Part shown: in pieces, positions 43,317 to 51,306 of the stretch | Layout of the letters: the number at the start of each line of letters is the position of its first letter | How positions within the stretch are numbered: position 1 is the first letter of the stretch | Notes under the pieces: generated by a model | The model's input: only the letters and a program-made list of their open reading frames with translations | The model's database searches: none | Told to the model about the DNA's origin: nothing | DNA from: an uncultured Eisenbergiella sp. | GTDB lineage: Bacteria; Bacillota; Clostridia; Lachnospirales; Lachnospiraceae | DNA: 64,000 nucleotides | Assembly (NCBI GenBank): GCA_947627215.1 | Contig: CANQVD010000010.1 | Coordinates: forward strand, 38,264-102,263 | Direction of reading: 5' to 3' | Program-made: the position numbers and the translations under genes

Positions 43317-44414
43317 TTACCTTCCGTATCCACCAGTCGTCCGTCCCTCCAGTTTCAATTCTTTCGCGTTCTGGGCCACAGCCGCTCTCAACGTATAATA
43401 AGCCTCCGGCATAAACCTTTGGAAACAATCAGCCATCCACCCGAAAATCCTGCAAAGCATATAGCTTTTAGAACGGAGCGGCAAGGCAAAGACAGTCGTT
43501 TTCAAATCCTTCGGACGATTTTCAAGAACAAATATCGTCCATTGATCATTGAAGATCGTTTTCAGTTCCTTCTTCTTGTACTCCTTTGAACCGTCCCCAT
43601 TGACGGTATCTATCACGCACCGGATCAACTGTGCCAGGTGATAGCCGGCAAGCTTTTCTGTTGTGGCCCTGTCAGATATGCCCCAGTGTCCATATACCTC
43701 TATGGTATGTGCAAAATGATCCCGCTTCTTTTGATTTAAGGCGGGATTACTGTTCATATAAGAGCCGCTTCGAGCGCGTATATAATGATACAGCGGCTTT
43801 CCTACCGCTGAAACGCGCTCTATATCCATCAAAATATCCATATTAAAATGATAATCGAACATTTTTGTATTTCGAAAACGGATATTTTTTTCTTTCAAAT
43901 ACTCTAACCTAACCAACTTGTTCCAATAGACGCCCAAAATCATTCGCGTGACATCCTCGATGGCTTTTTCTCTGAACTCCGATTGAGAATAATCCGCATC
44001 CGTGGGGTACACAGAAAACGAATGCGTTTTCTTCGGCGAGATATAATCCATATAAAAACCGCAATAAACGAATTGCGCGTTATGGCGGGCAGCTCTATCA
44101 AACATTGTCTGAAGCAAGTCCGGCACAACCCAATCGTCCGAGTCAAGCACATAAAGGTACTTGCCGACTGCCATTTCCATTGCGCGGTTCAGCGCCTCAG
44201 AAGGAGCGATGTTGCTTTCATTGCGGATAACCGTTATCCTTTTATCCTGCACGGAATAGCTGTCTATGATTGTGCCTGTCCCGTCCGCAGAGCCGTTATC
44301 AACAATAAGGAACTCAAAATCCGTAAATGTTTGTCTCAGGATGCTTTCGATTGCTTTACTGATATATGCTTCCGTATTGTAGGCAGACATAATAACTGAA
44401 ATAGACGGCCCCAT
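43317..44414 (-). CDS. glycosyltransferase family 2
   Basis: 365 residues. A GT-A fold is indicated by SVIMSAYNTEAYISKAIESIL at the start, DNGSADGT and the DxD-type YVLDSDDWVVPDL near residue 95. The C-terminal half is helical and basic, with no membrane segment of the priming-enzyme type. It adds a sugar to the lipid-linked repeat unit from the cytosolic side. It is the only recognisable glycosyltransferase in this locus, which is few for a polysaccharide operon. AAGGAG lies 5 nt before the start. Confidence 0.9.
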   Translation of the reverse strand: MGPSISVIMSAYNTEAYISKAIESILRQTFTDFEFLIVDNGSADGTGTIIDSYSVQDKRITVIRNESNIAPSEALNRAMEMAVGKYLYVLDSDDWVVPDLLQTMFDRAARHNAQFVYCGFYMDYISPKKTHSFSVYPTDADYSQSEFREKAIEDVTRMILGVYWNKLVRLEYLKEKNIRFRNTKMFDYHFNMDILMDIERVSAVGKPLYHYIRARSGSYMNSNPALNQKKRDHFAHTIEVYGHWGISDRATTEKLAGYHLAQLIRCVIDTVNGDGSKEYKKKELKTIFNDQWTIFVLENRPKDLKTTVFALPLRSKSYMLCRIFGWMADCFQRFMPEAYYTLRAAVAQNAKELKLEGRTTGGYGR

Positions 44415-44447
44415 TTTTCTCCTTCCATGCCTTCTACTGCTTATGAC

Positions 44448-46256
44448 TCATTCCGAACTTCTTAGTTCACCCATTTTCTGGCAAGTTCGCAAAACCATAT
44501 TCATCTCGAATACGTCATCGACCTGCAGGGTCTTAAGAGCCAAATTGCGGATACAGGCTTCATTGCCGCAGTCTACTTCGTTCCCAATATACAGGATATG
44601 GGTGCGGTCAATTTTTTCCGCAGTAAGCATTTGATCCAGCATTAACGCCTTGGAAAAACCTTGTCTGACTACATCAATGGATGTATGTCCGGCAATTCTG
44701 GCATCATAATTTCCTTCCATTTCACCAAGAATTGTAAGGACATCCTTTATCTGCTGTTCCCGCGCATAAAGCGGTTTTATCGTGACAATCGCATCTGCCC
44801 GAAGGGTTATTTTCCCGATGAAATCTTTGTGCTTTTCGAGTACCGCGATCAAATCCTCACCAATCCTGAAATCATCCGAAAGCCTGTGACTTATTCCGAA
44901 TGGCTCCTCCGGGGAAAAATAAGTCATCCCATAATCGCAATAGATTTTTTCGCCGAAATGATTATGAAAAAACGGTTTCAGCACACGGTATACATGGTCA
45001 TAGCTGTTGCCTGAAAAAATAATGCCTCGAAAAAGAGACAGATTTTCTTTTCCTGTGACCATAGCTTCTGCATTGCCTTTTTCATCCCATAGCGTCCCGT
45101 CCAGATCGGAAATCAGCAGATCAACGTCTTTCAGGTTAAAATAATCTTCCATAATCGCGGACGAAATTCTCGCCGGACTGTGCTCCTTCTGGCCGGGCTT
45201 TCCGAGGTTGCCTTGCAAAGTACGGTAATTTCCGGACGTCCCCCGCATACTTCTCGCCGCGTTATCATTCAGTACAACGGTTACGTTATCCAAAGGAAGG
45301 TAACGGTTCACAGTATCGAGCAGGTCATCCGCACAGCAGCCGAGCATATCGTCGTCCTCGCAGTTGTTCATAACAAAATACTTTTTTGCCTGCGACCTGC
45401 AGACCAGCTCCTTGAATCCTCTATGAAAATAAGTTGGAATCAACGACGACCATTGTGTACCGCTGCTAAAAACGATAATATCCGCATCCAGGATCATTCT
45501 GCCGACATCACACGAATCGTTCTTTTCTCCAACTGCCGGGATATAATGTTCACCATTCGCTTTTTCCAAAATAATATCGTTAATGCGATCCACGGAATTT
45601 TGCCAGGTTACGATATCGCCCTCATCTTCAATAATGAATCCGCTGTTTGTCCTCGCTTTCAAAAACAGGTTCAAATCAGAGACCAGATGAACCCGGTTTT
45701 CTAAACCTAAAATTCCGGACATGATCCGCCCGGCTTCCGCAAGAGAATAATTTTGTAAGGCCGCACAGGAGGAGTAGAAAATATTAGCCAGGCAAAAATC
45801 ATGAAAATTCGCTCCAATTACCGATTTCCGGTATTCCTTTCTGTCATAATCCGTGAAAAAGAAATAATTTAACCAGGAAGCAAAGGTGTCCTTCATTTCT
45901 TCAGACAGGAACAAAGCCCGCTCCAAAAGAGTGTACACCTTTTCATAGCAGTCTTTATAATCCTTTGCCGTTATGCGCAGCTCGAACAAAGCGAGCAGCT
46001 TCGCTTGAGGAGAATCCGCATCGCACAGCTCATCACAATGGACAATTTTATACTGCGTCAACTGGTTTTTTCTCAAATCGGACGGCCCTAAAATACGGTT
46101 GTCAAAAACCTTTCGGCAAATTCCCGCTGATTTTCCATTATCGTAAGCGTTAATCAAAACATCCAATCGGTAATTCTGATAGCCGTATAATTTTGCAAAT
46201 CCCTGTTGTATGGCAATACTGCCAGTACCGCCGGAAATCAATACGATCTTTAGCAT
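44448..46256 (-). CDS. YvcK/CofD-like domain fused to a HAD phosphatase domain
   Basis: 602 residues, cytosolic. Residues 1 to about 370 match the CofD/YvcK fold: ISGGTGSIAIQQGF (phosphate-binding loop), INAYDNGKSAGICR followed by ILGPSDLRKN (the substrate loop), and DADIIVFSSGTQWSSLIP. Residues about 380-602 are a HAD domain with ISDLDGTLWDE as nucleophile motif and a later GNEVDCGNEA as the acidic motif. CofD transfers a phospho-acid from a dinucleotide; YvcK binds UDP-sugars. It overlaps the NTP transferase gene by 7 bp, an arrangement that recalls the CofC/CofD pair. The fusion is unusual; a donor-transfer plus phosphate-removal role is my inference. Confidence 0.78.
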   Translation of the reverse strand: MLKIVLISGGTGSIAIQQGFAKLYGYQNYRLDVLINAYDNGKSAGICRKVFDNRILGPSDLRKNQLTQYKIVHCDELCDADSPQAKLLALFELRITAKDYKDCYEKVYTLLERALFLSEEMKDTFASWLNYFFFTDYDRKEYRKSVIGANFHDFCLANIFYSSCAALQNYSLAEAGRIMSGILGLENRVHLVSDLNLFLKARTNSGFIIEDEGDIVTWQNSVDRINDIILEKANGEHYIPAVGEKNDSCDVGRMILDADIIVFSSGTQWSSLIPTYFHRGFKELVCRSQAKKYFVMNNCEDDDMLGCCADDLLDTVNRYLPLDNVTVVLNDNAARSMRGTSGNYRTLQGNLGKPGQKEHSPARISSAIMEDYFNLKDVDLLISDLDGTLWDEKGNAEAMVTGKENLSLFRGIIFSGNSYDHVYRVLKPFFHNHFGEKIYCDYGMTYFSPEEPFGISHRLSDDFRIGEDLIAVLEKHKDFIGKITLRADAIVTIKPLYAREQQIKDVLTILGEMEGNYDARIAGHTSIDVVRQGFSKALMLDQMLTAEKIDRTHILYIGNEVDCGNEACIRNLALKTLQVDDVFEMNMVLRTCQKMGELRSSE

Positions 46257-47020
46257 TTTATTTTCTCTTTGCCGGATTCCGCAATCTTTACGATGGAATC
46301 AAGCTCCTCCTTCGTATTATATGACAGCACTTTTCCCCGGGAGATGAATGCATATCGTGCAGGAGAAAAACGATCACTTTCGTAGAGGAAGTTGAAAGAA
46401 TACAGTAACTTCATTTCCTTCTCTCTATCAGGAACAAACTGATCCGGTATCCGCAGCAGTTCCTTGTATTGACGCAGATACTCTATGGCAGGATCAAGAC
46501 GAAAGAAAAAAAGCGACTGATCGTGAATGCCTTCGTCAACCTCTCCGTCGAGGCCTTTGAAATGCGCTTTTTGAATCAGATCTCCCTCCGTTTCAAACCA
46601 CGCATAAGGGTTCCGGTCAACTGAGCAGGCAACCAAAGCAGGGACATTGTCAGGCAAATCTCTTTGACTGTTGATAAACTCCGCAAACGGTTGGTCATCC
46701 AAAAAATAAGCGTCTCCCCAGCAAACCGACAAATGAACGATGTCAGGCGCCTGCATCCGAACATACTCCAAACATCGCAACAGGGAATGGGCTTCTCCGT
46801 TTCCTGTCTCAATCTCAAAGACTTCACAGTTTTCCACACGATTTTCGCATATAGGATACGACTCCCTGCTCACGCCAAGGAAAACCCGGTCATAATACCC
46901 CCATGCTTTTTGAATCGTGTTTTCTACGTTTGTTTTGTCCCCAATAGGCGCAAATGCCTTTGGGAATCCACCGAAACGGGAGGATTTCCCTGCCGCTACA
47001 ATTAACAGCGCTCTTTTCAT
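46250..47020 (-). CDS. NTP transferase (MobA/sugar nucleotidyltransferase-like)
   Basis: 256 residues. The N-terminal nucleotide-binding motif is LIVAAGKSSRFGGFPKAFAPIG, the G-x-x-S-R-F-x-x-x-K pattern of sugar-1-phosphate and MobA-like nucleotidyltransferases; CWGDAYF supplies the metal-binding Asp. It should couple a nucleoside triphosphate to a phosphorylated sugar, polyol or acid. It overlaps the YvcK/CofD-HAD gene downstream. Which nucleotide and which acceptor are used cannot be read from the sequence. Confidence 0.82.
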   Translation of the reverse strand: MKRALLIVAAGKSSRFGGFPKAFAPIGDKTNVENTIQKAWGYYDRVFLGVSRESYPICENRVENCEVFEIETGNGEAHSLLRCLEYVRMQAPDIVHLSVCWGDAYFLDDQPFAEFINSQRDLPDNVPALVACSVDRNPYAWFETEGDLIQKAHFKGLDGEVDEGIHDQSLFFFRLDPAIEYLRQYKELLRIPDQFVPDREKEMKLLYSFNFLYESDRFSPARYAFISRGKVLSYNTKEELDSIVKIAESGKEKIKC

Positions 47021-47037
47021 ATTTCGTTACGCATCCT

Positions 47038-47099
47038 ATGAGATTTTTCTCATATACGTTTTCGGGGGACGGGCAGAATAGCTTCTACCCCCCCCCGAA
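47038..47099. other. two hairpins and a C9 homopolymer between kinase and NTP transferase genes
   Basis: A hairpin TATGAGA/TCTCATA with a 4-nt loop lies at 47038-47055. A second hairpin joins TTCGGGGG (47061-47068) with CCCCCGAA (47092-47099); its right arm is part of a run of nine C (47088-47096; nine G on the transcribed strand). No T-run follows on the minus strand. The pair may attenuate transcription between the regulatory genes (cpsB, kinase) and the biosynthetic genes. Confidence 0.55.
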
Positions 47100-47105
47100 T
47101 AAAAT

Positions 47106-48629
47106 TCACTCTCTGTAATAGTTACCGTAATAGGTCTTATAATAGCGTCCGTAATAGCGATTTGAGGATAAATCCACCTCGTTCAGTACACATCCGAGAA
47201 TCGGAGTCTTTGCCGCCTCAAGCTGGGACTTGCTTCTCTGCGCCATACGGAAACTGACAGCGCCGTCTTTTATGACAAGCACGGAACCGTCACACACCTT
47301 CGCAGCTACCGCCGCGTCGATCACACTTCCCATCGGCGGCGTATCTATAATAATTACTGCGTATTCCTTTTTTGCCTGCTCGATCATGCCCGCGAATTGC
47401 CTGCCTCCCAGCAGCTCGCTGGGGTTAGGCGGGAACTGACCGGCGAAAACAATATCCAGCGTCCGCAGATCCGTCCGGCAAATCGTTTCCTCATATTTTC
47501 GCCGTCCTGAAAGGTAATAGGATAAACCCTGCCCCGGATCACCGGATTTCCAGACCATTTTCCGCAATACGGATTTTCTGAGATCCGCATCGATCAGCAG
47601 CGTTTTTTTGCCGGTCTCCGCAAAGGCTCTGGCGAGGTGATAGCTTACCGTGGATTTTCCGTCGCCGGGGAATACACTGGTAATGCAAATGACCTTTACG
47701 TTATCACTGTAAAACTCTATATTCGCCCGCAGGGTTTTGAACGCCTCCAGGACATCATAATCCTGCAAACCGGGGCGGAGCGTCACGGCAGACTGTCCGT
47801 CACCATCCGGATTTGCGGTAAGGGAGCCGCCGGAATTGTTTAACACGGGGGCTCTCTGTGCGGCAGCCGTCCGCTTCCCGCCGTCATGCACCCCCGCATT
47901 TTTTCCGCGGCCTTTTTGACCCTTAGAAGCAGAGACTGTTTGTGCGTCCAGATGAACCTTCGGGACTAAAGCAAGCATGGAAATTCCAAGATACCTGTTT
48001 ACATCCTCCGGGGATTTAATGGCATCGTCTGACAGGAACCGTATCGTCTGTATGACAAATACAATAAGGAGGGCCAAAGCGGCGGGCAAAGCTGCCCACA
48101 GGGGCTTCGAGGGGGACGACGGCTCCAAAGGCAGATTGGCGTCAACCGTGACATTGACCGCCTCCACGTCTGTCACGCTCCGGATATGCTCTGCAGCCGT
48201 ATCGCGGATACTGTCGGCGATCCGCTGCGCCATCGCGGGGGACGGGTCCTCCACGGTGATGGAAATGATACGGGTATCGGGGATATTCTCTACTGTTACG
48301 CGGTCTAATAAGTCTTCATAATCATCCTCTAAAGCGCATTGCGCGATGACCGCCTCCAGCACATCACGGTCAACGATCAGCTCCTCATAGTCTTTCGTGA
48401 GCTGGCTTGCCAGTTGCATATCGCTGTAGGTGAGCGACCCGCTGTTCTGAGGGCTTAAAATAATGATTTTTGTGGTAGATTCATACTGCGGCGTGATGAT
48501 GAACAGGCAGATCGACAGACCGGCCGCTGCCGCCAGAAGAACCGACAGCAGAAACACATACCAGCGTTTCAGCATGAACCAAAAGAGTTCTGCCGCGTTT
48601 ATTTCAATGACGTCTTTGTTCCTTTGCAT
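47106..48629 (-). CDS. Wzz-type chain-length regulator fused to a BY-kinase (CpsC/CpsD-like)
   Basis: 507 residues. Membrane helix 1 is near 18-40 (WYVFLLSVLLAAAAGLSI), an extracytoplasmic Wzz domain follows, and helix 2 is near 175-190 (ALPAALALLIVFVIQTI). The cytoplasmic kinase has Walker A (FPGDGKST, about 321), Walker A' (LLIDADLRKS) and Walker B (VIIDTPPMGS). The C-terminus is the autophosphorylated Tyr cluster (RYYGRYYKTYYGNYYRE). It controls chain length and export of the polymer together with the CpsB phosphatase, whose gene ends 13 bp upstream. The ATG at 48629 follows AAAAGGA; the frame reaches 48821 inside cpsB and is rejected. Confidence 0.92.
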   Translation of the reverse strand: MQRNKDVIEINAAELFWFMLKRWYVFLLSVLLAAAAGLSICLFIITPQYESTTKIIILSPQNSGSLTYSDMQLASQLTKDYEELIVDRDVLEAVIAQCALEDDYEDLLDRVTVENIPDTRIISITVEDPSPAMAQRIADSIRDTAAEHIRSVTDVEAVNVTVDANLPLEPSSPSKPLWAALPAALALLIVFVIQTIRFLSDDAIKSPEDVNRYLGISMLALVPKVHLDAQTVSASKGQKGRGKNAGVHDGGKRTAAAQRAPVLNNSGGSLTANPDGDGQSAVTLRPGLQDYDVLEAFKTLRANIEFYSDNVKVICITSVFPGDGKSTVSYHLARAFAETGKKTLLIDADLRKSVLRKMVWKSGDPGQGLSYYLSGRRKYEETICRTDLRTLDIVFAGQFPPNPSELLGGRQFAGMIEQAKKEYAVIIIDTPPMGSVIDAAVAAKVCDGSVLVIKDGAVSFRMAQRSKSQLEAAKTPILGCVLNEVDLSSNRYYGRYYKTYYGNYYRE

Positions 48630-48642
48630 GTGTCCTTTTCCC

Positions 48643-49419
48643 TCATATGTTTTTTTCTTCCCGGCTTCGCTTTTCCAGTCCGAACATTTCTCCGGCATTT
48701 CCGCACATGATCCGATATGCGTATGCCTCGCCGTACTTCCTGATGATGTGTTCCCTGCATTGGGCAAGCGCAGGCGTCCGGCGGCGGCATCCGTGGGCAT
48801 CTGTCGCAATATAATCGACAAGGCTTTCTTTTAAGAGATGATGCGCAAACCGCTTTTCCTTTTCCCCCGCTCTGCCGGTCACGGCGGACGCGTTGACCTG
48901 TATCCCTGCCCCCATGTCATGAAGGAGTGCCGCATCCTCCGCCTTTTCCGTCAAACAGGCATACCGCTCGGCGTGGGCGAGAACCGGCTGATAGCCCGCG
49001 CTCAGAATCCTGTCCATGGCGTTTTGCATCGTCCGCAGCATGGCGAACGGGGAAAACTCAACCAGCACGGACACGGTTTCGTTCATGGTGCATAGCTGTC
49101 CCTGCCGCAGACAGGCTTCCATGCCGTCGAAATAATAGATCTCGCTGCCCGGATAAAGCCGGATCGGAATCTGTTCCGCATCTGCCGCCTCCCGGAGCTG
49201 CCGCAGCCTTTGCAGAACGGTCTCCGGCGAAGCGCTAAACCGTCCCGCACGGAAATGCGGCGTGACGATCATGTCAGAGATCCCCTCGGCAGCGGCAAGC
49301 CGCAGCATGGATATGGATTCCGAAATATCCTGTGCGCCGTCGTCCAGTCCGGGCAGGATGTGACAGTGCATATCTGTCATTTTCCAGTCAGGTTTTCTTC
49401 CCGCCCTTTGGAAAAGCAT
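48643..49419 (-). CDS. cpsB: CpsB-type PHP tyrosine-protein phosphatase
   Basis: 258 residues, manganese-dependent phosphatase of the PHP fold. Metal-binding motifs are visible in order: MHCHILPGLDDGAQD, IVTPHFRAG, a His in LAHAERY and ATDAHGCRRR. It removes phosphate from the Tyr tail of the BY-kinase encoded next, setting the export/polymerisation cycle. AAGGAGG lies 9 nt before the ATG at 49419. It is the first gene of the polysaccharide operon; no good promoter is visible between it and the palindrome at 49572, which is important for the inversion model. Confidence 0.92.
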   Translation of the reverse strand: MLFQRAGRKPDWKMTDMHCHILPGLDDGAQDISESISMLRLAAAEGISDMIVTPHFRAGRFSASPETVLQRLRQLREAADAEQIPIRLYPGSEIYYFDGMEACLRQGQLCTMNETVSVLVEFSPFAMLRTMQNAMDRILSAGYQPVLAHAERYACLTEKAEDAALLHDMGAGIQVNASAVTGRAGEKEKRFAHHLLKESLVDYIATDAHGCRRRTPALAQCREHIIRKYGEAYAYRIMCGNAGEMFGLEKRSREEKNI

Positions 49420-49571
49420 TCAGCGCGCCTCCTTTTTCGCTGTCCCCATTGACCGGCGCCCCTGTGCGGGCGTTCCGACAGGGTCACCGCAGCTTCGGCC
49501 TCCTTCTGATAATTCTGCCGGTATCGGGAATACTATGCTCATACCCCGTACCTTCCGACAGCCGGAGACCG

Positions 49572-49598
49572 GTTTTCGCAGAGTTGGGAACTCTGCGA
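49572..49598 (+). repeat. left palindromic inversion site (IR-L)
   Basis: GTTT plus a palindrome of two 10-nt arms, TCGCAGAGTT and AACTCTGCGA, around GGG. The same 27 bp occurs inverted at 51156-51182. Read as a tyrosine-recombinase site it has roughly 11-bp arms (TTTTCGCAGAG) around a 7-bp crossover, TTGGGAA. No T-run flanks it, so it is not an intrinsic terminator. Confidence 0.8.
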
Positions 49599-49735
49599 AA
49601 CGGTTCCTGTCCGCGCGGCTTTTCAGGAATGGGCGCAGCCTGAAAACCGCTGAAAAAGGGGCCTTTCTGCGTCTCTGTCCGGCTTTGTATTTTATGGGAG
49701 CTGACGAAACGACTGTGAATTTTGACTGCTATAAA

Positions 49736-50854
49736 TCAGAGATCGAGAAGGGAGAGCTTATTCATATTGGCGCGTTTCAGTTCCAGAGAAGAATGAACGT
49801 AAAGCTCCAGCGTGATCGAAATATTCGCGTGGCCGAGGATTTCGCTGAGACTTTTCAGCTCAAATCCGGCCTCCACGCATCTTGTGGCGAAGGAATGACG
49901 GAGTGTGTGGAAGTGAACCTTCTCTATGCCGCACTCGCGGGTATATTTTTCAAGCCGGTACTGCAGGGCTCTCGGCTCCATCGGTTCCGTCGTTCCGGTC
50001 AGAATATAGACGTTCGGACGATACTGCGGCATTTTGCCGCAAAGTCCGGCCACACTGTCCGACATGGGAATCACACGGCGGGAGGTATTGCTTTTGGGGT
50101 TTCCCACCCGGAGCCTCGTTTTTGCCCCGGAATCCTTATCCATGCTTTTTAACCGCTGCATGGTTTCACTGATCCGGACGGTCCTTTCCTGAACGGAAAC
50201 ATGATCCCATCTGAGCGCACACAGTTCGCCCAGCCTCATTCCGGTCAGCAGCGCCAGAAGGATTCCAAAACGGCAGTCGTCTATCTCCGACAGCAGATAG
50301 GATGTCAGCCGCCGCTGTTCGTCCGGCGAGAGAACGCGCATTTCCTTTCGGTCTATTTTGGGATAATGAAATTCGGGAATCGGGAACAGCCCCGGAAACT
50401 GTTTCGCGGTATAGCTCAGAACGGCCCGGAGTACCAGCAGGATGTCTTTTACCGTTTTCGGCGCGAGGCCGTCCGCGTCAAGCAGCTCCCACTTGAAGTC
50501 CTCAATCGTTTTTGTGTTCAGGGCGAGCGGAACGTATCTTCCCAGCCTGGGTTTTACATGGTTTTCGAGAATCGTGCTGTATTTCACATAAGTGGATTCC
50601 CTTACTTCGCCTTTACGGAGCGCGAGCCACTCGTCGCAAAAGCAGGAAAACAGCCGTCTGTCACGGCTGACAGGCTTTGGCGCCTGACCTTTGAGCGCCA
50701 TTTTTGCCAGCATTACCTTATCCTTTGCCTCCCGGTAGGTTTTCCCGTAGCAAAAACCGTACTTTATTTTCCCGGAAAGCTCGTGCCCTTTTATATAGCG
50801 GGCTTCCCATCTGCCGTCCTTCCTCTTAAAAATATTCTCTCCTTTTCGAGCCAT
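49736..50854 (-). CDS. tyrosine recombinase/integrase (site-specific)
   Basis: 372 residues. The N-terminal part (1-55, KDGRWEARYIKGHE) is an arm-binding-like domain, residues 65-155 a SAM-like core-binding domain, and the rest a catalytic domain. Active-site residues are all visible: Arg in TGMRLGELCALRW (about 203), HTLRHSFATR (His-x-x-Arg, about 320), His in LGHANISITLELY and the nucleophile Tyr in that segment (about 351). It resembles Tn916/phage-type integrases, but no excisionase, phage or conjugation gene is near. AGGAGG precedes the ATG at 50854; a longer start at 50887 is unlikely. Both flanks carry the inverted palindromic site, suggesting it inverts its own segment rather than moving an element. 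Confidence 0.93.
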   Translation of the reverse strand: MARKGENIFKRKDGRWEARYIKGHELSGKIKYGFCYGKTYREAKDKVMLAKMALKGQAPKPVSRDRRLFSCFCDEWLALRKGEVRESTYVKYSTILENHVKPRLGRYVPLALNTKTIEDFKWELLDADGLAPKTVKDILLVLRAVLSYTAKQFPGLFPIPEFHYPKIDRKEMRVLSPDEQRRLTSYLLSEIDDCRFGILLALLTGMRLGELCALRWDHVSVQERTVRISETMQRLKSMDKDSGAKTRLRVGNPKSNTSRRVIPMSDSVAGLCGKMPQYRPNVYILTGTTEPMEPRALQYRLEKYTRECGIEKVHFHTLRHSFATRCVEAGFELKSLSEILGHANISITLELYVHSSLELKRANMNKLSLLDL

Positions 50855-51079
50855 AGCGGGGCCTCCTGTATTGATGTTTTTCAGCATAAATGATACAGAA
50901 TCCCGTCCCTTCCTGACTGCTTTTTTGACTGCGAATCGCCTCCGAACCGTTTGGGTGCCGACGCTGTTTGCTCATAAGGCAAGGCTTCATTCATTACCGT
51001 GTCCGGTGAAAACAAATGTCAGCCCGGCCGTTCGCTTCCCTGCAGACACGGCAAATTCTGAGAATGCCCGTATATAAAC

Positions 51080-51129
51080 CTCAATTTCTTCGTAAGGTCA
51101 TTGCAGAAATTGAGATTCTGTGCTAAAAT
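51080..51129 (+). promoter_or_regulatory. strong outward promoter with palindromic operator inside the invertible segment
   Basis: TTGCAG (51101-51106), 17 bp, extended TGC-TAAAAT (-10 at 51124-51129). The 10-nt arms CTCAATTTCT (51080-51089) and AGAAATTGAG (51105-51114) overlap the -35, forming a likely operator. It lies 27 bp inside the right inversion site and points away from the recombinase and the polysaccharide operon in the present orientation. A weak minus-strand -10 (TATATA near 51070) may serve the recombinase gene. Confidence 0.75.
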
Positions 51130-51155
51130 AAACATTACTTCGTGTGCATTCGTCC

Positions 51156-51182
51156 TCGCAGAGTTCCCAACTCTGCGAAAAC
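51156..51182 (-). repeat. right palindromic inversion site (IR-R)
   Basis: Inverted copy of the site at 49572-49598: arms TCGCAGAGTT and AACTCTGCGA around CCC on the plus strand, then AAAC. The asymmetric centre (CCC versus GGG) and outer four bases show the two copies are in inverted orientation. Confidence 0.8.
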
Positions 51183-51243
51183 AATCTCTGTTTTCACCGA
51201 TTCGGAAGGACGGAGCCGCATCCCCGAAAACAGACAATACCAG

Positions 51244-51287
51244 TGGATTTCTCCCCTCCCGCGTGCTATAATGCTGATGAATTTCAT
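51244..51287 (+). promoter_or_regulatory. promoter and operator of the SLC13-type permease gene
   Basis: A perfect extended -10, TGC-TATAAT (51267-51272), with a weak -35 TGGATT (51244-51249) 17 bp upstream. A palindrome GATGAA-T-TTCATC (51275-51287) covers the transcription start and may be an operator. It lies outside the invertible segment, so this gene has its own promoter. Confidence 0.65.
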
Positions 51288-51306
51288 CCACGGGAGAACG
51301 AACGAA

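Larger units (their letters stand above)
49572..51182. other. candidate invertible segment (recombinase gene plus outward promoter)
   Basis: A 1611-bp segment bounded by inverted 27-bp palindromic sites. It contains the recombinase gene (minus strand), an internal hairpin at 49615-49650 (GCGGCTTTTCAGG/CCTGAAAACCGC) after the recombinase gene, and a strong promoter at 51101-51129 that points out through the right site. Apart from these, 50855-51079 shows no gene. Inversion would turn the promoter toward cpsB. Confidence 0.65.

Noticed and set aside
47088..47096. C9 run as a coding phase-variation tract
   Set aside because: It is between genes: the kinase stop is at 47106 and the NTP transferase starts at 47020, so slippage cannot change a reading frame.
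49572..49598. The two palindromes flanking the recombinase as ordinary transcription terminators
   Set aside because: They form hairpins, but neither has a T-run on either strand, and the two are identical and inverted, which a pair of terminators would not need to be.
49572..51182. An integrated mobile element (IS, transposon or phage remnant)
   Set aside because: No transposase, excisionase, relaxase or phage gene, no target-site duplication seen outside the repeats, and only one gene inside.
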